A stretch of DNA of 64,000 nucleotides from Ruminococcus flavefaciens (GCF_900116855.1 NZ_UETD01000002.1:458928-522927), one strand, 5' to 3'; counted from the stretch's first letter, positions 1-7,536 are shown. Numbers and translations are program-made. The notes: generated by a model from the sequence alone, not told the origin.

Positions 1-1
1 A

Positions 2-580
2 GGCGACGACATTATCGCCATAGCCCGTTCTGCGGAGAACGAATGCTCTGAGCAGTCACTTGCCGCCGAGATAGCACAGAACGTAACGGACTCCTACAAG
101 GGAGCAGTTGACATAAGGCAGGAGCGCATAGCAGTTCTTTCCTGCTCTGTAGCGCCGTCGGATATATTCGGCATCGATGAGATAATATGCGGCATGGAGG
201 ACAGACTGAAAGGCAAGATGATAAGCATGAGCTCGGGCACATTCAGCTACAAGGATCAGTTCATCGCCATGAGGGACAATATTTTCAGGCATCCCGAAAA
301 AGAGTGGAACATTGAAGCCCTTACGCGCAGCATGGGACTCAGCAAGAGCCATTTCCACAGGATATACAAGGAGCTTTTCGGCACAAGCTGCAAGGAGGAC
401 ATAATCTCATCAAGGCTTGAAAAGGTGAAATGGCTCCTTGACAACACCTCGCTGACGGTCGCCAAGATAGCTGAGGAGAGCGGATATTCCAACACCAGCC
501 ACTTCATAAGGCAGTTCAGCAGCAGAACAGGTCTGACTCCATCAGCATACCGCAGAAAAAAGGGGCAGAAAGGCAAATAA
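2..580 (+). CDS. AraC-family transcriptional regulator, 5' truncated by window edge
   Basis: The reading frame is open from the first full codon at base 2, so the gene starts upstream of the window; 192 residues are visible. The last ~100 residues form the AraC/XylS DNA-binding domain: a first helix-turn-helix around WNIEALTRSMGLSKSHFHRI and a second around TVAKIAEESGYSNTSHFIRQ, followed by the usual GLTPSAYRR end. The upstream ~90 residues (GDDIIAIARSAE...) probably belong to a sensor or dimerisation domain that cannot be identified from this fragment. An internal ATG at 194 exists but would discard in-frame coding sequence that looks genuine. Inferred role: activator of a metabolic operon lying outside the window. 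Confidence 0.85.
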   Translation, partial: GDDIIAIARSAENECSEQSLAAEIAQNVTDSYKGAVDIRQERIAVLSCSVAPSDIFGIDEIICGMEDRLKGKMISMSSGTFSYKDQFIAMRDNIFRHPEKEWNIEALTRSMGLSKSHFHRIYKELFGTSCKEDIISSRLEKVKWLLDNTSLTVAKIAEESGYSNTSHFIRQFSSRTGLTPSAYRRKKGQKGK

Positions 581-656
581 AATGGGATAAAACCGCATTT
601 ACTGCCGCCTGTTTTTGATGTATCATAATTACAGGGGAGACAAAAGGAAGCCTTCT

Positions 657-688
657 TCAGCCGCATTTCTGCACTTCTTTGCGGCTGA
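657..688 (+). other. Hairpin in the 3' region of the AraC transcript
   Basis: A 9-bp stem (TCAGCCGCA / TGCGGCTGA) with a 14-nt loop lies in the otherwise gene-free stretch 581-848. It has no U-run, so it is not a terminator by itself; the terminator is at 752. No other gene is visible in this stretch. Confidence 0.4.
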
Positions 689-751
689 TGAAAAGCATTC
701 CGCAAAACACAATTCCTTTTATAATATCCTCCTGAGGTGGGACAGATCAGA

Positions 752-779
752 GACCGTATCGGCAGATGCGGTCTTTTTT
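752..779 (+). terminator. Rho-independent terminator after the AraC gene
   Basis: A 9-bp stem (GACCGTATC / GATGCGGTC, one G-U pair) closes a GGCA tetraloop and is followed by six T. It ends the transcript that leaves the AraC gene about 170 nt upstream. Confidence 0.85.
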
Positions 780-803
780 CTTGAAAAATCCGCAATAAAC
801 AGC

Positions 804-832
804 TTGACATCAACATTTCTGTATGCTATACT
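804..832 (+). promoter_or_regulatory. Sigma-A promoter of the GNAT gene at 993
   Basis: A consensus -35 TTGACA (804-809), a 17-bp spacer and -10 TATACT (827-832). Transcription would begin near 839, leaving an unusually long leader of about 150 nt before the GNAT start codon. Confidence 0.85.
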
Positions 833-848
833 TTAGGGGAAGTGCAGG

Positions 849-920
849 ATGTACTTCATATATCTTATTTTAAGGAGAAGTTGTTTGAAAAATAATAACA
901 GAACAGAGATAGCAGCGTAA
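849..920 (+). CDS. Possible short leader ORF upstream of the GNAT gene
   Basis: ATG at 849 opens a 23-codon frame (MYFIYLILRRSC... ending TEIAA, stop 918-920) that lies within ~10 nt of the predicted transcript start. An in-frame TTG at 885 has a better ribosome binding site (AAGGAG at 872-877, 7-nt spacing) and would give only 11 residues. The frame ends one base before the hairpin at 921. Nothing shows it is translated; it may be chance. Confidence 0.25.
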   Translation: MYFIYLILRRSCLKNNNRTEIAA

Positions 921-958
921 ACGGAGGTTTGCGAATACTATCTCACACAAGCCTCCGT
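921..958 (+). promoter_or_regulatory. 11-bp leader hairpin before the GNAT gene
   Basis: ACGGAGGTTTG (921-931) pairs with CAAGCCTCCGT (948-958) with one G-U wobble and a 16-nt loop. There is no U-run after it. It holds a GGAGG-like sequence in its stem and sits 35 nt before the real start codon, so it may act on mRNA stability or translation rather than termination. Confidence 0.5.
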
Positions 959-992
959 ATGTCCCGTCAACATTTTCAGGAGGAAAAAAACA

Positions 993-1649
993 ATGAATAA
1001 AAATGACTATATCATACGTAAGGAAACAGAAAAGGACTACCGCGAAGTTGAAAATCTTGCAAGAGAAGCTTTCTGGAATCTCAGCAAGCCCGGCTGCTTT
1101 GAGCATTACTTCATCCACATCATGAGGGAGCACAAGGACTTTGTTCCCGAGCTGGACTATGTCATCGAAACAGACGGAAAGATCGCAGGCTGTGTAATGT
1201 ACTGCCGCGCGAAGCTCAGGGACGAGCAGGGCAATGAGAAGGACATTCTGACAATGGGACCTCTCTGCGTGCTTCCCGAATATCAGCGCAAGGGACTGGG
1301 CAAGGCACTGCTGGAGCACACCTTTGCTATCGCCGCAGAAATGGGATACGATGTGGTTATCAATTTCGGCAATCCCGATAACTATGTGGCAAGAGGCTAC
1401 AAGAGCTGCAAAAAGTACAACGTGTGCTTTGAGGGAGACTTCTTCCCTGCCGCACTTCTTGTGAAGGTGCTGAAGGAGGACGCTCTTGACGGCAGAAAGT
1501 GGTTCTACCATCCCAGCGATGTTGACGCCCCCTGCGATGACGAAAAAGCAGTCGAGGAGTTCGACAAGCTCTTCCCTCCAAAGGAAAAGGGCTGGCAGCC
1601 AAGTCAGGAGGAGTTTTACATCCACAGTCATTCTTCCATAAACGGATAA
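993..1649 (+). CDS. GNAT-family N-acetyltransferase
   Basis: 218 residues. The acetyl-CoA binding motif A is clear around residues 88-105 (PLCVLPEYQRKGLGKALLE, with the Q/R-x-x-G-x-G/A core QRKGLG), after a beta-strand run AGCVMYCRAKL. The region NFGNPDNYVARGYKSC matches motif B of single-domain acetyltransferases of the YhbS type. The C-terminal ~60 residues, rich in aspartate, are an extension beyond the minimal fold. The start is supported by AGGAGG 8 nt upstream. Substrate is unknown. The gene stands alone between its own promoter (804) and a terminator shared with the convergent dockerin gene. Confidence 0.88.
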   Translation: MNKNDYIIRKETEKDYREVENLAREAFWNLSKPGCFEHYFIHIMREHKDFVPELDYVIETDGKIAGCVMYCRAKLRDEQGNEKDILTMGPLCVLPEYQRKGLGKALLEHTFAIAAEMGYDVVINFGNPDNYVARGYKSCKKYNVCFEGDFFPAALLVKVLKEDALDGRKWFYHPSDVDAPCDDEKAVEEFDKLFPPKEKGWQPSQEEFYIHSHSSING

Positions 1650-1656
1650 ACAAAAA

Positions 1657-1693
1657 GCTCGTATCGGATATCGCTCCGATACGAGCATTTTTT
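1657..1693. terminator. Bidirectional terminator between convergent genes
   Basis: A perfect 12-bp stem GCTCGTATCGGA / TCCGATACGAGC with a 6-nt loop, followed by a T-run on the plus strand and preceded by CAAAAA for the minus strand. It serves both the GNAT gene and the convergent dockerin gene. Confidence 0.9.
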
Positions 1694-2708
1694 ATTTGTC
1701 AAGTCCGAGGAGATGCTGCTGAATGACGAGGGCATCATTTGCAGTAACACCGTCACCGTTGGTATCGGCATTATCCCTGCCCTTTGATGTAAGAGAATAC
1801 TTATCGGGATTGGCAAGAGCCTGCATAATGAAAATAGCGTCCGAGAGATCGAGGATGCCGTCGCAGTTGGCATCGCCGTATCTGACGATATCATCTCTGA
1901 GGCCGTAACCATGTGAAGATGTATTGCATAGCAGTACATCACTGCTTTTTTTGTTTATGATCCCTGAGACCAGAACGTTGCCTAAAATACCAGCTTTAAG
2001 TTTACGAATTTCGCTGAAGTCTTTGCAGTACTCACTAATATACTCAATATAAAAAGCGCCGCTGCTTGTGGCATCAAGGAACATTTCAGGTGTTCGTAAT
2101 ATACCGCATATGGTGCAGTTATCCTTCAGCACCATCAGGGCTTCCTTTTCACTGTAAAAACATATGGGAAAGCTGTCATCATATGACAGGATCACACCAT
2201 CATCCATGCCCTCATAGAGTATTCCCCTGCTGTTGCCTCCGCAGGTGAAAGTGCCTCTTATAAAGAACCTCACCGTACCCTTGCCTGTGCTGACGGTGAT
2301 GGTGTTGCCGAGGGTCAGATCGTCAAGCAGCACGATTATGTCATTATCTCCTGCATCAATAGTGAGATCATGATCCAGCGCTTTAATGGTACAGCTTCTG
2401 TTGACTGACTCATCGGTAAAGCTCTCATCAATGACACATTCAGCCACTTCCGCCTCTGCATTATCCCTTATCATTCCAATTTCAGTATAATACAGAGTAT
2501 AGCTGTCCGGATCAAAGTCCGTATCTGCATCGGGAGGAAAGCTGTTTCCGCCGTCAAAAGCTCCGCCTATCTCCTGAATTCCTTTGATACCGCCTTTTCT
2601 TTCATCTTCTGCAAAAGAATTAAGACATAAAGCCGATACAGCTGTAAGCGCCGCAGCTGAAGCTGCAATTATTCTTTTGGTAAATCCGTGTAATGATCTG
2701 TGTTTCAT
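1692..2708 (-). CDS. Secreted dockerin-containing protein of unknown function
   Basis: 338 residues from an ATG preceded by GAAAGGAC; longer in-frame starts would lack a signal peptide. Residues 1-33 are a classic signal peptide (KR-rich start, then AASAAALTAVSALCL, cleavage near SFA-ED). The centre (about 70-270) has no family I recognise; it looks beta-rich with several Cys and reads like a secreted binding or catalytic module. Residues ~275-336 are a type I dockerin with two calcium-binding segments (GDANCDGILDLSDA and DTNGDGVTANDA). The protein should be exported and docked to a cellulosomal cohesin. It is driven by a promoter-bearing repeat (2767-2864), the same element that precedes three unrelated genes here. 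Confidence 0.85.
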   Translation of the reverse strand: MKHRSLHGFTKRIIAASAAALTAVSALCLNSFAEDERKGGIKGIQEIGGAFDGGNSFPPDADTDFDPDSYTLYYTEIGMIRDNAEAEVAECVIDESFTDESVNRSCTIKALDHDLTIDAGDNDIIVLLDDLTLGNTITVSTGKGTVRFFIRGTFTCGGNSRGILYEGMDDGVILSYDDSFPICFYSEKEALMVLKDNCTICGILRTPEMFLDATSSGAFYIEYISEYCKDFSEIRKLKAGILGNVLVSGIINKKSSDVLLCNTSSHGYGLRDDIVRYGDANCDGILDLSDAIFIMQALANPDKYSLTSKGRDNADTNGDGVTANDALVIQQHLLGLDK

Positions 2709-2766
2709 ATAGTGCCGTCCTTTCGTCAAATAGGTGTTCATGCCGCAGCAGTTCTGTCTACCATTC

Positions 2767-2864
2767 ATTATACCATTCTTTACGCGATAAAGCAAGATGC
2801 GCGGAGAAAAAACTGCCTTTTTTGAAGCTTTGCCGCGAAACAGCCTGTGCAGCTCACCGCTTAT
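2767..2864 (-). promoter_or_regulatory. Promoter-bearing repeat, copy D (drives dockerin gene)
   Basis: On the minus strand: ATAAGCGG, then GGCTGTTTCGCGG, then TTCTCCGCGCATC, then -35 TTGCTT (plus-strand 2790-2795), a 17-bp spacer and -10 TATAAT (plus-strand 2767-2772). The same ordered boxes occur at 7537, 14015 and 51060. It fills most of the gap between the end of the HD gene and the dockerin gene. Confidence 0.8.
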
Positions 2865-2880
2865 GTTTTTTGCAGTTACT

Positions 2881-3444
2881 TCAGGACTCTCTTTCGATCT
2901 TCTCCAGCGTATCAGCGAGAATAGCTTTTCTGAGCTCAGTGAGCCATTCCGAGAAGGCAACAGTATCAAAGGCGTAGGTCTTGTTCAGCTCATACTCATT
3001 CTCCGACCATGTATCTATGGGAGACTCATTGTGCTGTATCAGCGCCTCCAGCTTGTCGAGAGCCTTGAAAATCTTCGCCTCGACAGTCTGCTGAGCATTC
3101 ATCTCCGCATACAGCTCAGAAAACTCGCTTCCTATCCCGTCAGGCAGGGACGACACCCATCTTTCGAGGAGACTGTCCTCGGTCACGCGGTCTGCATCTG
3201 TTTTTACAAAAGTGGGGATATCTCCCGTAAAGCACTCCCCGAGATCATGGATAAGGCACATCCTGACCACCCTGTCCATATCGGCGTCGGGAAACTCATT
3301 TTTCAGCAGCATAGCCATCAGCGACACACGCCAGCTGTGCTCGGCAACGCTCTCCGTACGCCGCTGTGAGGTAGTACAGTGCCGGGGCGTATCCTTTAGT
3401 TTTTCCGCTGTATGAAGTATATCAAGAAACTCTTTTGCGTTCAT
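2881..3444 (-). CDS. HD-domain phosphohydrolase (YfbR / 5'-deoxynucleotidase-like)
   Basis: 187 residues starting at an ATG with GGAGGG 7 nt upstream. The metal-binding HD signature is in order: AEHSW, then CLIHDLGE with the paired His-Asp, then KALDKLEAL with the final Asp. Length and layout match the HD_3 group that contains YfbR-type 5'-nucleotidases acting on deoxynucleoside monophosphates; the exact substrate is an inference. An upstream in-frame start exists but lacks a ribosome binding site and overlaps the promoter. Cytoplasmic; single-gene unit with its own promoter at 3476-3504. Confidence 0.82.
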   Translation of the reverse strand: MNAKEFLDILHTAEKLKDTPRHCTTSQRRTESVAEHSWRVSLMAMLLKNEFPDADMDRVVRMCLIHDLGECFTGDIPTFVKTDADRVTEDSLLERWVSSLPDGIGSEFSELYAEMNAQQTVEAKIFKALDKLEALIQHNESPIDTWSENEYELNKTYAFDTVAFSEWLTELRKAILADTLEKIERES

Positions 3445-3475
3445 TTCTCTGCCCTCCGTTAATATAATGAAAACA

Positions 3476-3504
3476 ATTATACAGCAAAAGCCGCATGAAG
3501 TCAA
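3476..3504 (-). promoter_or_regulatory. Promoter of the HD-domain gene
   Basis: Minus-strand -35 TTGACT (3499-3504), 17-bp spacer, -10 TATAAT (3476-3481). It is back-to-back with the plus-strand promoter at 3524. Confidence 0.8.
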
Positions 3505-3523
3505 TGATTTTGCGTTTTTTCAC

Positions 3524-3552
3524 TTGACACGGTGAAAAAACTGTGCTATAAT
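3524..3552 (+). promoter_or_regulatory. Promoter of the ABC-F leader and gene
   Basis: -35 TTGACA (3524-3529), 17-bp spacer, -10 TATAAT (3547-3552). The start codon of the ABC-F gene is about 280 nt downstream, so the leader is long and structured. Confidence 0.88.
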
Positions 3553-3583
3553 GCATTCAGAAATTACTGAAAGAGGTGTGAGG

Positions 3584-3595
3584 ATGAAAAAATAA
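3584..3595 (+). CDS. Three-codon leader ORF (Met-Lys-Lys-stop) in the ABC-F leader
   Basis: ATG AAA AAA TAA preceded by GAGGTGTGAGG, close to the predicted 5' end. Very short leader ORFs are known in attenuation leaders of ABC-F resistance genes; here the role is inferred from position, a ribosome binding site and the downstream attenuator. Confidence 0.45.
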   Translation: MKK

Positions 3596-3718
3596 TTCAC
3601 TTTTGAACACATGAATATTTTTACTGACAGTGTGAAATTTTACGGGCATACTGTCTTATCATGTTGCCAAAAGTGGATTATGTTCTCATAACCTCTTTTT
3701 TGTGCTATATATTTATCC

Positions 3719-3753
3719 GCGCACATTTTTGCAGGCTGATACTGCAAGTGCGC
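3719..3753 (+). promoter_or_regulatory. Leader hairpin in the ABC-F mRNA
   Basis: GCGCAC and TTGCAG pair with CTGCAA and GTGCGC around a GCTGATA loop, with a small internal bulge. It sits just before the attenuator and could be the pause or anti-attenuation stem. Confidence 0.5.
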
Positions 3754-3771
3754 CCTGAGGTCATGGAATGT

Positions 3772-3810
3772 AACGGGAACTGTTTGGCAGCAAACGGTCC
3801 CCGTTTTTTT
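3772..3810 (+). terminator. Attenuator terminator inside the ABC-F leader
   Basis: A 15-position stem with a single mismatch (AACGGGAACTGTTTG against CAAACGGTCCCCGTT), GCAG loop, then seven T, ending 24 nt before the ABC-F start codon. A terminator placed between promoter and gene means read-through must be regulated. Confidence 0.85.
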
Positions 3811-3834
3811 GTGGGACCGAAAGGAGGAATAAAT

Positions 3835-5370
3835 ATGTCACAGATACTTGTAACAAACCTTTCATTCGGCTATGAAGGAAGCTACGACAACGTCTTTGAA
3901 AACGTGTCATTCTCAATAGATACCAACTGGAAGCTGGGATTTATCGGCAGGAACGGCAAGGGAAAGACCACATTTCTGAGCCTGCTCATGGGCAGATACA
4001 GCTATAAGGGAACTATTTCATCTTCCGTCAGGTTCAGCTGTTTTCCCTGCACCGTCACCGATGAACAGGCACAGAGGACCGCCTCTGAATTTCTGCCCGA
4101 GCTCTCTGCGGAATGCGAGGAATGGCGCATGATATGTGAGCTTTCAGAGCTTGGCGAAACCGCCGATATACTTTACCGCCCGTTCAATACACTGAGCCAC
4201 GGCGAGCGCACAAAGATACTTCTTGCGCTGCTGTTCTCCTGCGGAGAGCAGTTCAGACTCATCGACGAGCCCACCAATCACCTCGACGAGAGCTCAAGGG
4301 AAAAGGTAAAGGAGTACCTCTCGGGCAAGAGCGGCTTCATCCTTGTCTCCCACGACAGAGACCTGCTTGATGCCTGCACCGACCATGTGCTTGTGCTGAA
4401 CCGCAAGACCATAGATGTCCAGAGCGGCAATTTCTCCGTATGGTGGGAGAACAAGCAGCGCCGTGACAGCTTTGCCGAGGCTGAGAACGAGAAGCACCGC
4501 AAGGAGATACGGAAGCTTCGTCAGGCAGCAAAACAGACAGCGGAATGGGCAGATAAAAGCGAGCGCACAAAAATAGGCTTTGACCCCATAAAGGAAAACG
4601 ACCGCTGTATCAGCACCCGCTCATATATCGGAGCAAAGACAAAGAAGATGCAGAGCCGCGTCAAGCAGATGGAGAAGCGCATTGACCGCAGTATTGCCGA
4701 GCAGGAGGGACTTCTCAGCGACATAGAGCGAGTGCCCGAGCTGAAGCTCACTCCCCTTACTCATCACAAAAAGACCATCGTTAACTTCAGAGACTTCACC
4801 GTCAGCTACAACGCCGCCTGTCCCGTGTTCTCCCCTCTTACATTCAGCATTCAGCTGGGAGAGCGTGTGGCGCTCCACGGCACAAACGGCTGCGGAAAGT
4901 CCACTCTTATCAAGGCAGTCCTGAGTCATGCAGGCTGCATCGTTCAGCCAAACCGCTTTAGTGAGCACGGCATATGCGAGACCGCCTCGGGACTTATAAT
5001 ATCCTATATAGATCAGGACACCTCTTGGCTTCGCGGCAGCATATCTGCTCTGTGCGAGAAACGGGGACTTGACCTGAGTATGCTCTGTACTATCCTTAGG
5101 CAGCTCGGTGCGGAGCGCTCACAGCTTGTCAAAAACACCGAGGACTTTTCCGAGGGACAGAAGAAAAAACTGCTCATAGCGGCAAGCCTGCTGACACCTG
5201 CACACCTGTACATCTGGGACGAGCCGCTGAACTATATCGACGTTTTTTCCCGTATGCAGATAGAGTCGCTGCTGAAAAAATACGCACCTACCATGCTGTT
5301 TGTGGAGCATGACACAAGGTTCCGTGAAGCCATAGCAACAAAGACCATTGAGTTTTCCGAATACGAATAA
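3835..5370 (+). CDS. ABC-F ATPase, Lsa-like ribosome-protection protein
   Basis: 511 residues from an ATG with AAAGGAGG 7 nt upstream; the frame is open 58 codons further but that part contains the attenuator. Two nucleotide-binding domains and no membrane segments: first Walker A GRNGKGKT (38-45), signature LSHGERTK, Walker B LIDEPTNHLD; second Walker A GTNGCGKST, signature FSEGQKKK, Walker B YIWDEPLNYID. The charged linker between them would be the antibiotic-resistance-domain helix hairpin that reaches the peptidyl-transferase centre. The DTNWKLGFIGRNG start resembles the Lsa/Vga branch that confers lincosamide, streptogramin A and pleuromutilin resistance; that spectrum is an inference. 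The attenuated leader fits antibiotic-induced expression. Confidence 0.88.
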   Translation: MSQILVTNLSFGYEGSYDNVFENVSFSIDTNWKLGFIGRNGKGKTTFLSLLMGRYSYKGTISSSVRFSCFPCTVTDEQAQRTASEFLPELSAECEEWRMICELSELGETADILYRPFNTLSHGERTKILLALLFSCGEQFRLIDEPTNHLDESSREKVKEYLSGKSGFILVSHDRDLLDACTDHVLVLNRKTIDVQSGNFSVWWENKQRRDSFAEAENEKHRKEIRKLRQAAKQTAEWADKSERTKIGFDPIKENDRCISTRSYIGAKTKKMQSRVKQMEKRIDRSIAEQEGLLSDIERVPELKLTPLTHHKKTIVNFRDFTVSYNAACPVFSPLTFSIQLGERVALHGTNGCGKSTLIKAVLSHAGCIVQPNRFSEHGICETASGLIISYIDQDTSWLRGSISALCEKRGLDLSMLCTILRQLGAERSQLVKNTEDFSEGQKKKLLIAASLLTPAHLYIWDEPLNYIDVFSRMQIESLLKKYAPTMLFVEHDTRFREAIATKTIEFSEYE

Positions 5371-5376
5371 ATATTA

Positions 5377-5407
5377 CGGCAGTCAAAAGGGGCTGCCGAT
5401 TTTTTTA
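5377..5407 (+). terminator. Terminator of the ABC-F gene
   Basis: CGGCAG / CTGCCG stem, 10-nt loop, followed by a run of T, 6 nt after the stop codon. Confidence 0.85.
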
Positions 5408-5416
5408 TTCTGCCCC

Positions 5417-5445
5417 TTGCATTTTTCTCTGCAATGTGGTAAAAT
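5417..5445 (+). promoter_or_regulatory. Promoter of tRNA-Gly
   Basis: TTGCAT (5417-5422), 17-bp spacer, TAAAAT (5440-5445), ending 8 nt before the first base of the mature tRNA. Confidence 0.7.
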
Positions 5446-5453
5446 AGAAATAT

Positions 5454-5528
5454 GCAGATATAGTATAGCGGTTATTACTTCAGTTTCCCAAACTGAGGAG
5501 GCGGGTTCGACCCCCGTTATCTGCTCCA
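5454..5528 (+). tRNA. tRNA-Gly (anticodon CCC)
   Basis: 75 nt with CCA encoded. Acceptor GCAGATA pairs with TATCTGC, discriminator T, then CCA. The anticodon arm TCAGT / ACTGA closes the loop TTCCCAA, giving CCC, which reads the glycine codon GGG. The T arm CGGG-TTCGACC-CCCG is canonical; the D stem has one mismatch. It is transcribed alone from the promoter at 5417 and ended by a terminator at 5664. Confidence 0.93.
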
Positions 5529-5549
5529 GCGCAGAGCCTGCGCTCCCGA

Positions 5550-5614
5550 CCACGTTGCCGCTCGCAAGCTCGCTCACTTTTACCGGAAGACACTGCTGTA
5601 TATCGCTTACAGCA
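5550..5614 (+). repeat. Dispersed repeat next to the tRNA (copy 1)
   Basis: CCACGTTGCCGCTCGCAAG..., ~20 nt of unrelated sequence, then ATCGCTTACAGC. A second copy with the same two blocks lies at 63918-63983. Coding potential is absent. Confidence 0.55.
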
Positions 5615-5663
5615 CTGTCATCTGAATCGCACAAATAGCAGCGGTGAGCCTCGCTGCCTTGTT

Positions 5664-5697
5664 CGCGTTTCACTTAATGTGGAACGCGGATTTTTTT
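5664..5697 (+). terminator. Terminator downstream of tRNA-Gly
   Basis: 10-bp stem CGCGTTTCAC / GTGGAACGCG with a TTAAT loop, followed by GA and seven T. Confidence 0.82.
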
Positions 5698-5744
5698 CCG
5701 CACATGATATTATTTCTAAACCTGATCATAACACAGTGGAGCCT

Positions 5745-5772
5745 GCGCCTCGGTTTTACGGGGCGCTTTTTT
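5745..5772 (+). terminator. Second terminator-like hairpin before the serpin gene
   Basis: GCGCCTC / GGGGCGC stem with an 8-nt loop and six T. It lies 50 nt after the first terminator; what transcript it ends is unclear, possibly read-through from the tRNA. The remaining bases up to 5908 hold no gene and no convincing promoter. Confidence 0.6.
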
Positions 5773-5908
5773 GTATCCCAAGCTGTTCACAAAATGTTTA
5801 CATTTTCAGCCGCACATTTCACCGCACTCATCCGTTAATGTTTATGAAAACGCACAGAAGTGCTTTCGCTCGGCTTAATTTTATCTTACTTTTCAAGGAG
5901 GTATATTT

Positions 5909-7408
5909 ATGAAATTCAGGAAAATACTTGCAGCAGCCGCTGCACTCTGTATCGCAGTACCCACAGCTATCGCAGGACAGGTAGCAGCCCTTGACCCTGC
6001 CCCCGTAAAGGGAGATGTGAATTCAGACTTTATATTCAATCTTGCCGACGTAGTTATGTACCAGCGCTGGCTCAGAGGTGCAGGCAAGCTCATGGCAGAT
6101 ACAAACGGCGACGTGAACGGTGACGGAGTATGTGACGTCCTTGACCTCAGCGCCATGAGAAAGCTTCTCATAGACTGCATGACAACAGCTCCCACACCGA
6201 ACTTTGCACCAAAGGCACAGAATCTCTGTGCAGGCATAGCTTCCTCAAAGGTCACCGAATCAAGAGCAGATGAGAAGTTCATCAACAGCCAGACCGCTTT
6301 CACTGTTGAGCTGTTCAAGCAGGCATATGCCGAGAACGAGGACCACGAAAACGCTCTTATTTCGCCCTATTCGGTAATGCAGGCACTTTCCATGACAGCC
6401 AACGGCGCAGCAGGAGACACACGCACCGAGATGGAGAATGTCCTCGGCGGCGGAATGCCTATGGAGGAGCTCAATCAGTATCTCCTCTCACAGCGCAAGC
6501 GCTCCATTAATCCCGAGTACAACGACTACAACAAGTGGCAGATGAGCACCGCCAACTCTATATGGGCAATAGACGACAAAAGCCGTATCGACGTCCGTCC
6601 CGAGTTCATCCAGAACTGCGTTGACTACTACGACAGCGAGTTCTACATTGCTCCATTTGATAAAACCACGCTTGACGACGTAAACGGCTGGGTAAACGAC
6701 AAGACCCACGAGATGATACCAAGTATACTTGACCATATAGGCGATAATGATGTTATGTATCTTGTGAACGCCGTAGCTTTCGCGGCTGAATGGATGGAGC
6801 CCTTTATGGATTACCAGATAAATAAGGGTGAGTTCACAAGCTATAACGGAGAGATCCAGAAAGCTGATATGCTCTGCAGCTGGGAGCACTACATCGGTGA
6901 CGAGAATACCAACGGCATGGTGAAGGCATACAGCGGCGGAAGATACGAATTTGCAGCACTTCTTCCCGACGAGAGCATGACGATCGACCAGTATATCGAG
7001 GAGCTGACTCCCGAGAAGCTGAACGGGCTCCTCACTCAGAAAAACTACGATATCAAAGCCGATATAAAGCTTCCCAAGTTCAGCTACGATTACGAGAACG
7101 AGCTTTCAGGTGAGCTTGAATCCATGGGAATGCCCACAGCCTTCTCAGACGATGCTGATTTCACAAATATGTCATCGATCGCGGACAGACATCCGTTACA
7201 CATAGACCGTGTTATACACAAGACATTCATTGACCTTGATGAAAACGGCACAAAGGCAGCTGCCGCAACACTGGTAGCAATGGTAGACGGAGAAGCTATG
7301 GCACGAGAGATCAAGGAAGTAAACTTTGACCGTCCCTTCGTATACTGCATTTTTGACGCACAGACCTATGTTCCCGTATTTATCGGAGCAGTAAATTCAC
7401 TTTCTTAA
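5909..7408 (+). CDS. Secreted dockerin-serpin (cellulosomal protease inhibitor)
   Basis: 499 residues, ATG 9 nt after CAAGGAGG. Residues 1-28 are a signal peptide (LAAAAALCIAVPTAIA). Residues ~34-90 are an N-terminal type I dockerin (GDVNSDFIFNLADVV and GDVNGDGVCDVLDLSA). Residues ~125-499 are a serpin: SPYSVMQALSMTANGAAGDT, the ANSIW and YLVNAVAF strands, and the late FDRPFVYCIFD block. The reactive-centre hinge GTKAAAATLVAM (about 447-458) has the small residues needed for loop insertion, so it should be inhibitory; the P17 Glu is replaced by Lys. The P1-P1' bond lies in the AMVDGEAMAREIKE stretch but cannot be fixed by eye. Inferred job: protect cellulosomal enzymes from proteases. Confidence 0.92.
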   Translation: MKFRKILAAAAALCIAVPTAIAGQVAALDPAPVKGDVNSDFIFNLADVVMYQRWLRGAGKLMADTNGDVNGDGVCDVLDLSAMRKLLIDCMTTAPTPNFAPKAQNLCAGIASSKVTESRADEKFINSQTAFTVELFKQAYAENEDHENALISPYSVMQALSMTANGAAGDTRTEMENVLGGGMPMEELNQYLLSQRKRSINPEYNDYNKWQMSTANSIWAIDDKSRIDVRPEFIQNCVDYYDSEFYIAPFDKTTLDDVNGWVNDKTHEMIPSILDHIGDNDVMYLVNAVAFAAEWMEPFMDYQINKGEFTSYNGEIQKADMLCSWEHYIGDENTNGMVKAYSGGRYEFAALLPDESMTIDQYIEELTPEKLNGLLTQKNYDIKADIKLPKFSYDYENELSGELESMGMPTAFSDDADFTNMSSIADRHPLHIDRVIHKTFIDLDENGTKAAAATLVAMVDGEAMAREIKEVNFDRPFVYCIFDAQTYVPVFIGAVNSLS

Positions 7409-7463
7409 ACGCAACTTTTCTAAAAATCATTCAATAAAACATATCCTGTAAGGGGGATATTTC

Positions 7464-7493
7464 GGGGGACCTGCACTGTGTCCCCCTTTTTTT
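7464..7493 (+). terminator. Terminator of the dockerin-serpin gene
   Basis: GGGGGAC / GTCCCCC stem with a 9-nt loop and seven T. Confidence 0.85.
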
Positions 7494-7536
7494 GCAGCTG
7501 AAGACCTTATTAAAACATCAGATTTCTCTGCGCATC

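Noticed and set aside
731..779. AGGTGGGAC followed by a terminator, reminiscent of a T-box leader
   Set aside because: The rest of the T-box sequence (ACCGCG), a stem I with specifier loop and a downstream tRNA-synthetase or amino-acid gene are all missing; it is better read as the terminator of the upstream gene.
3661..3834. 58-codon N-terminal extension of the ABC-F protein
   Set aside because: It would translate through the attenuator hairpin, and the ATG at 3835 has a perfect ribosome binding site and matches the family start.
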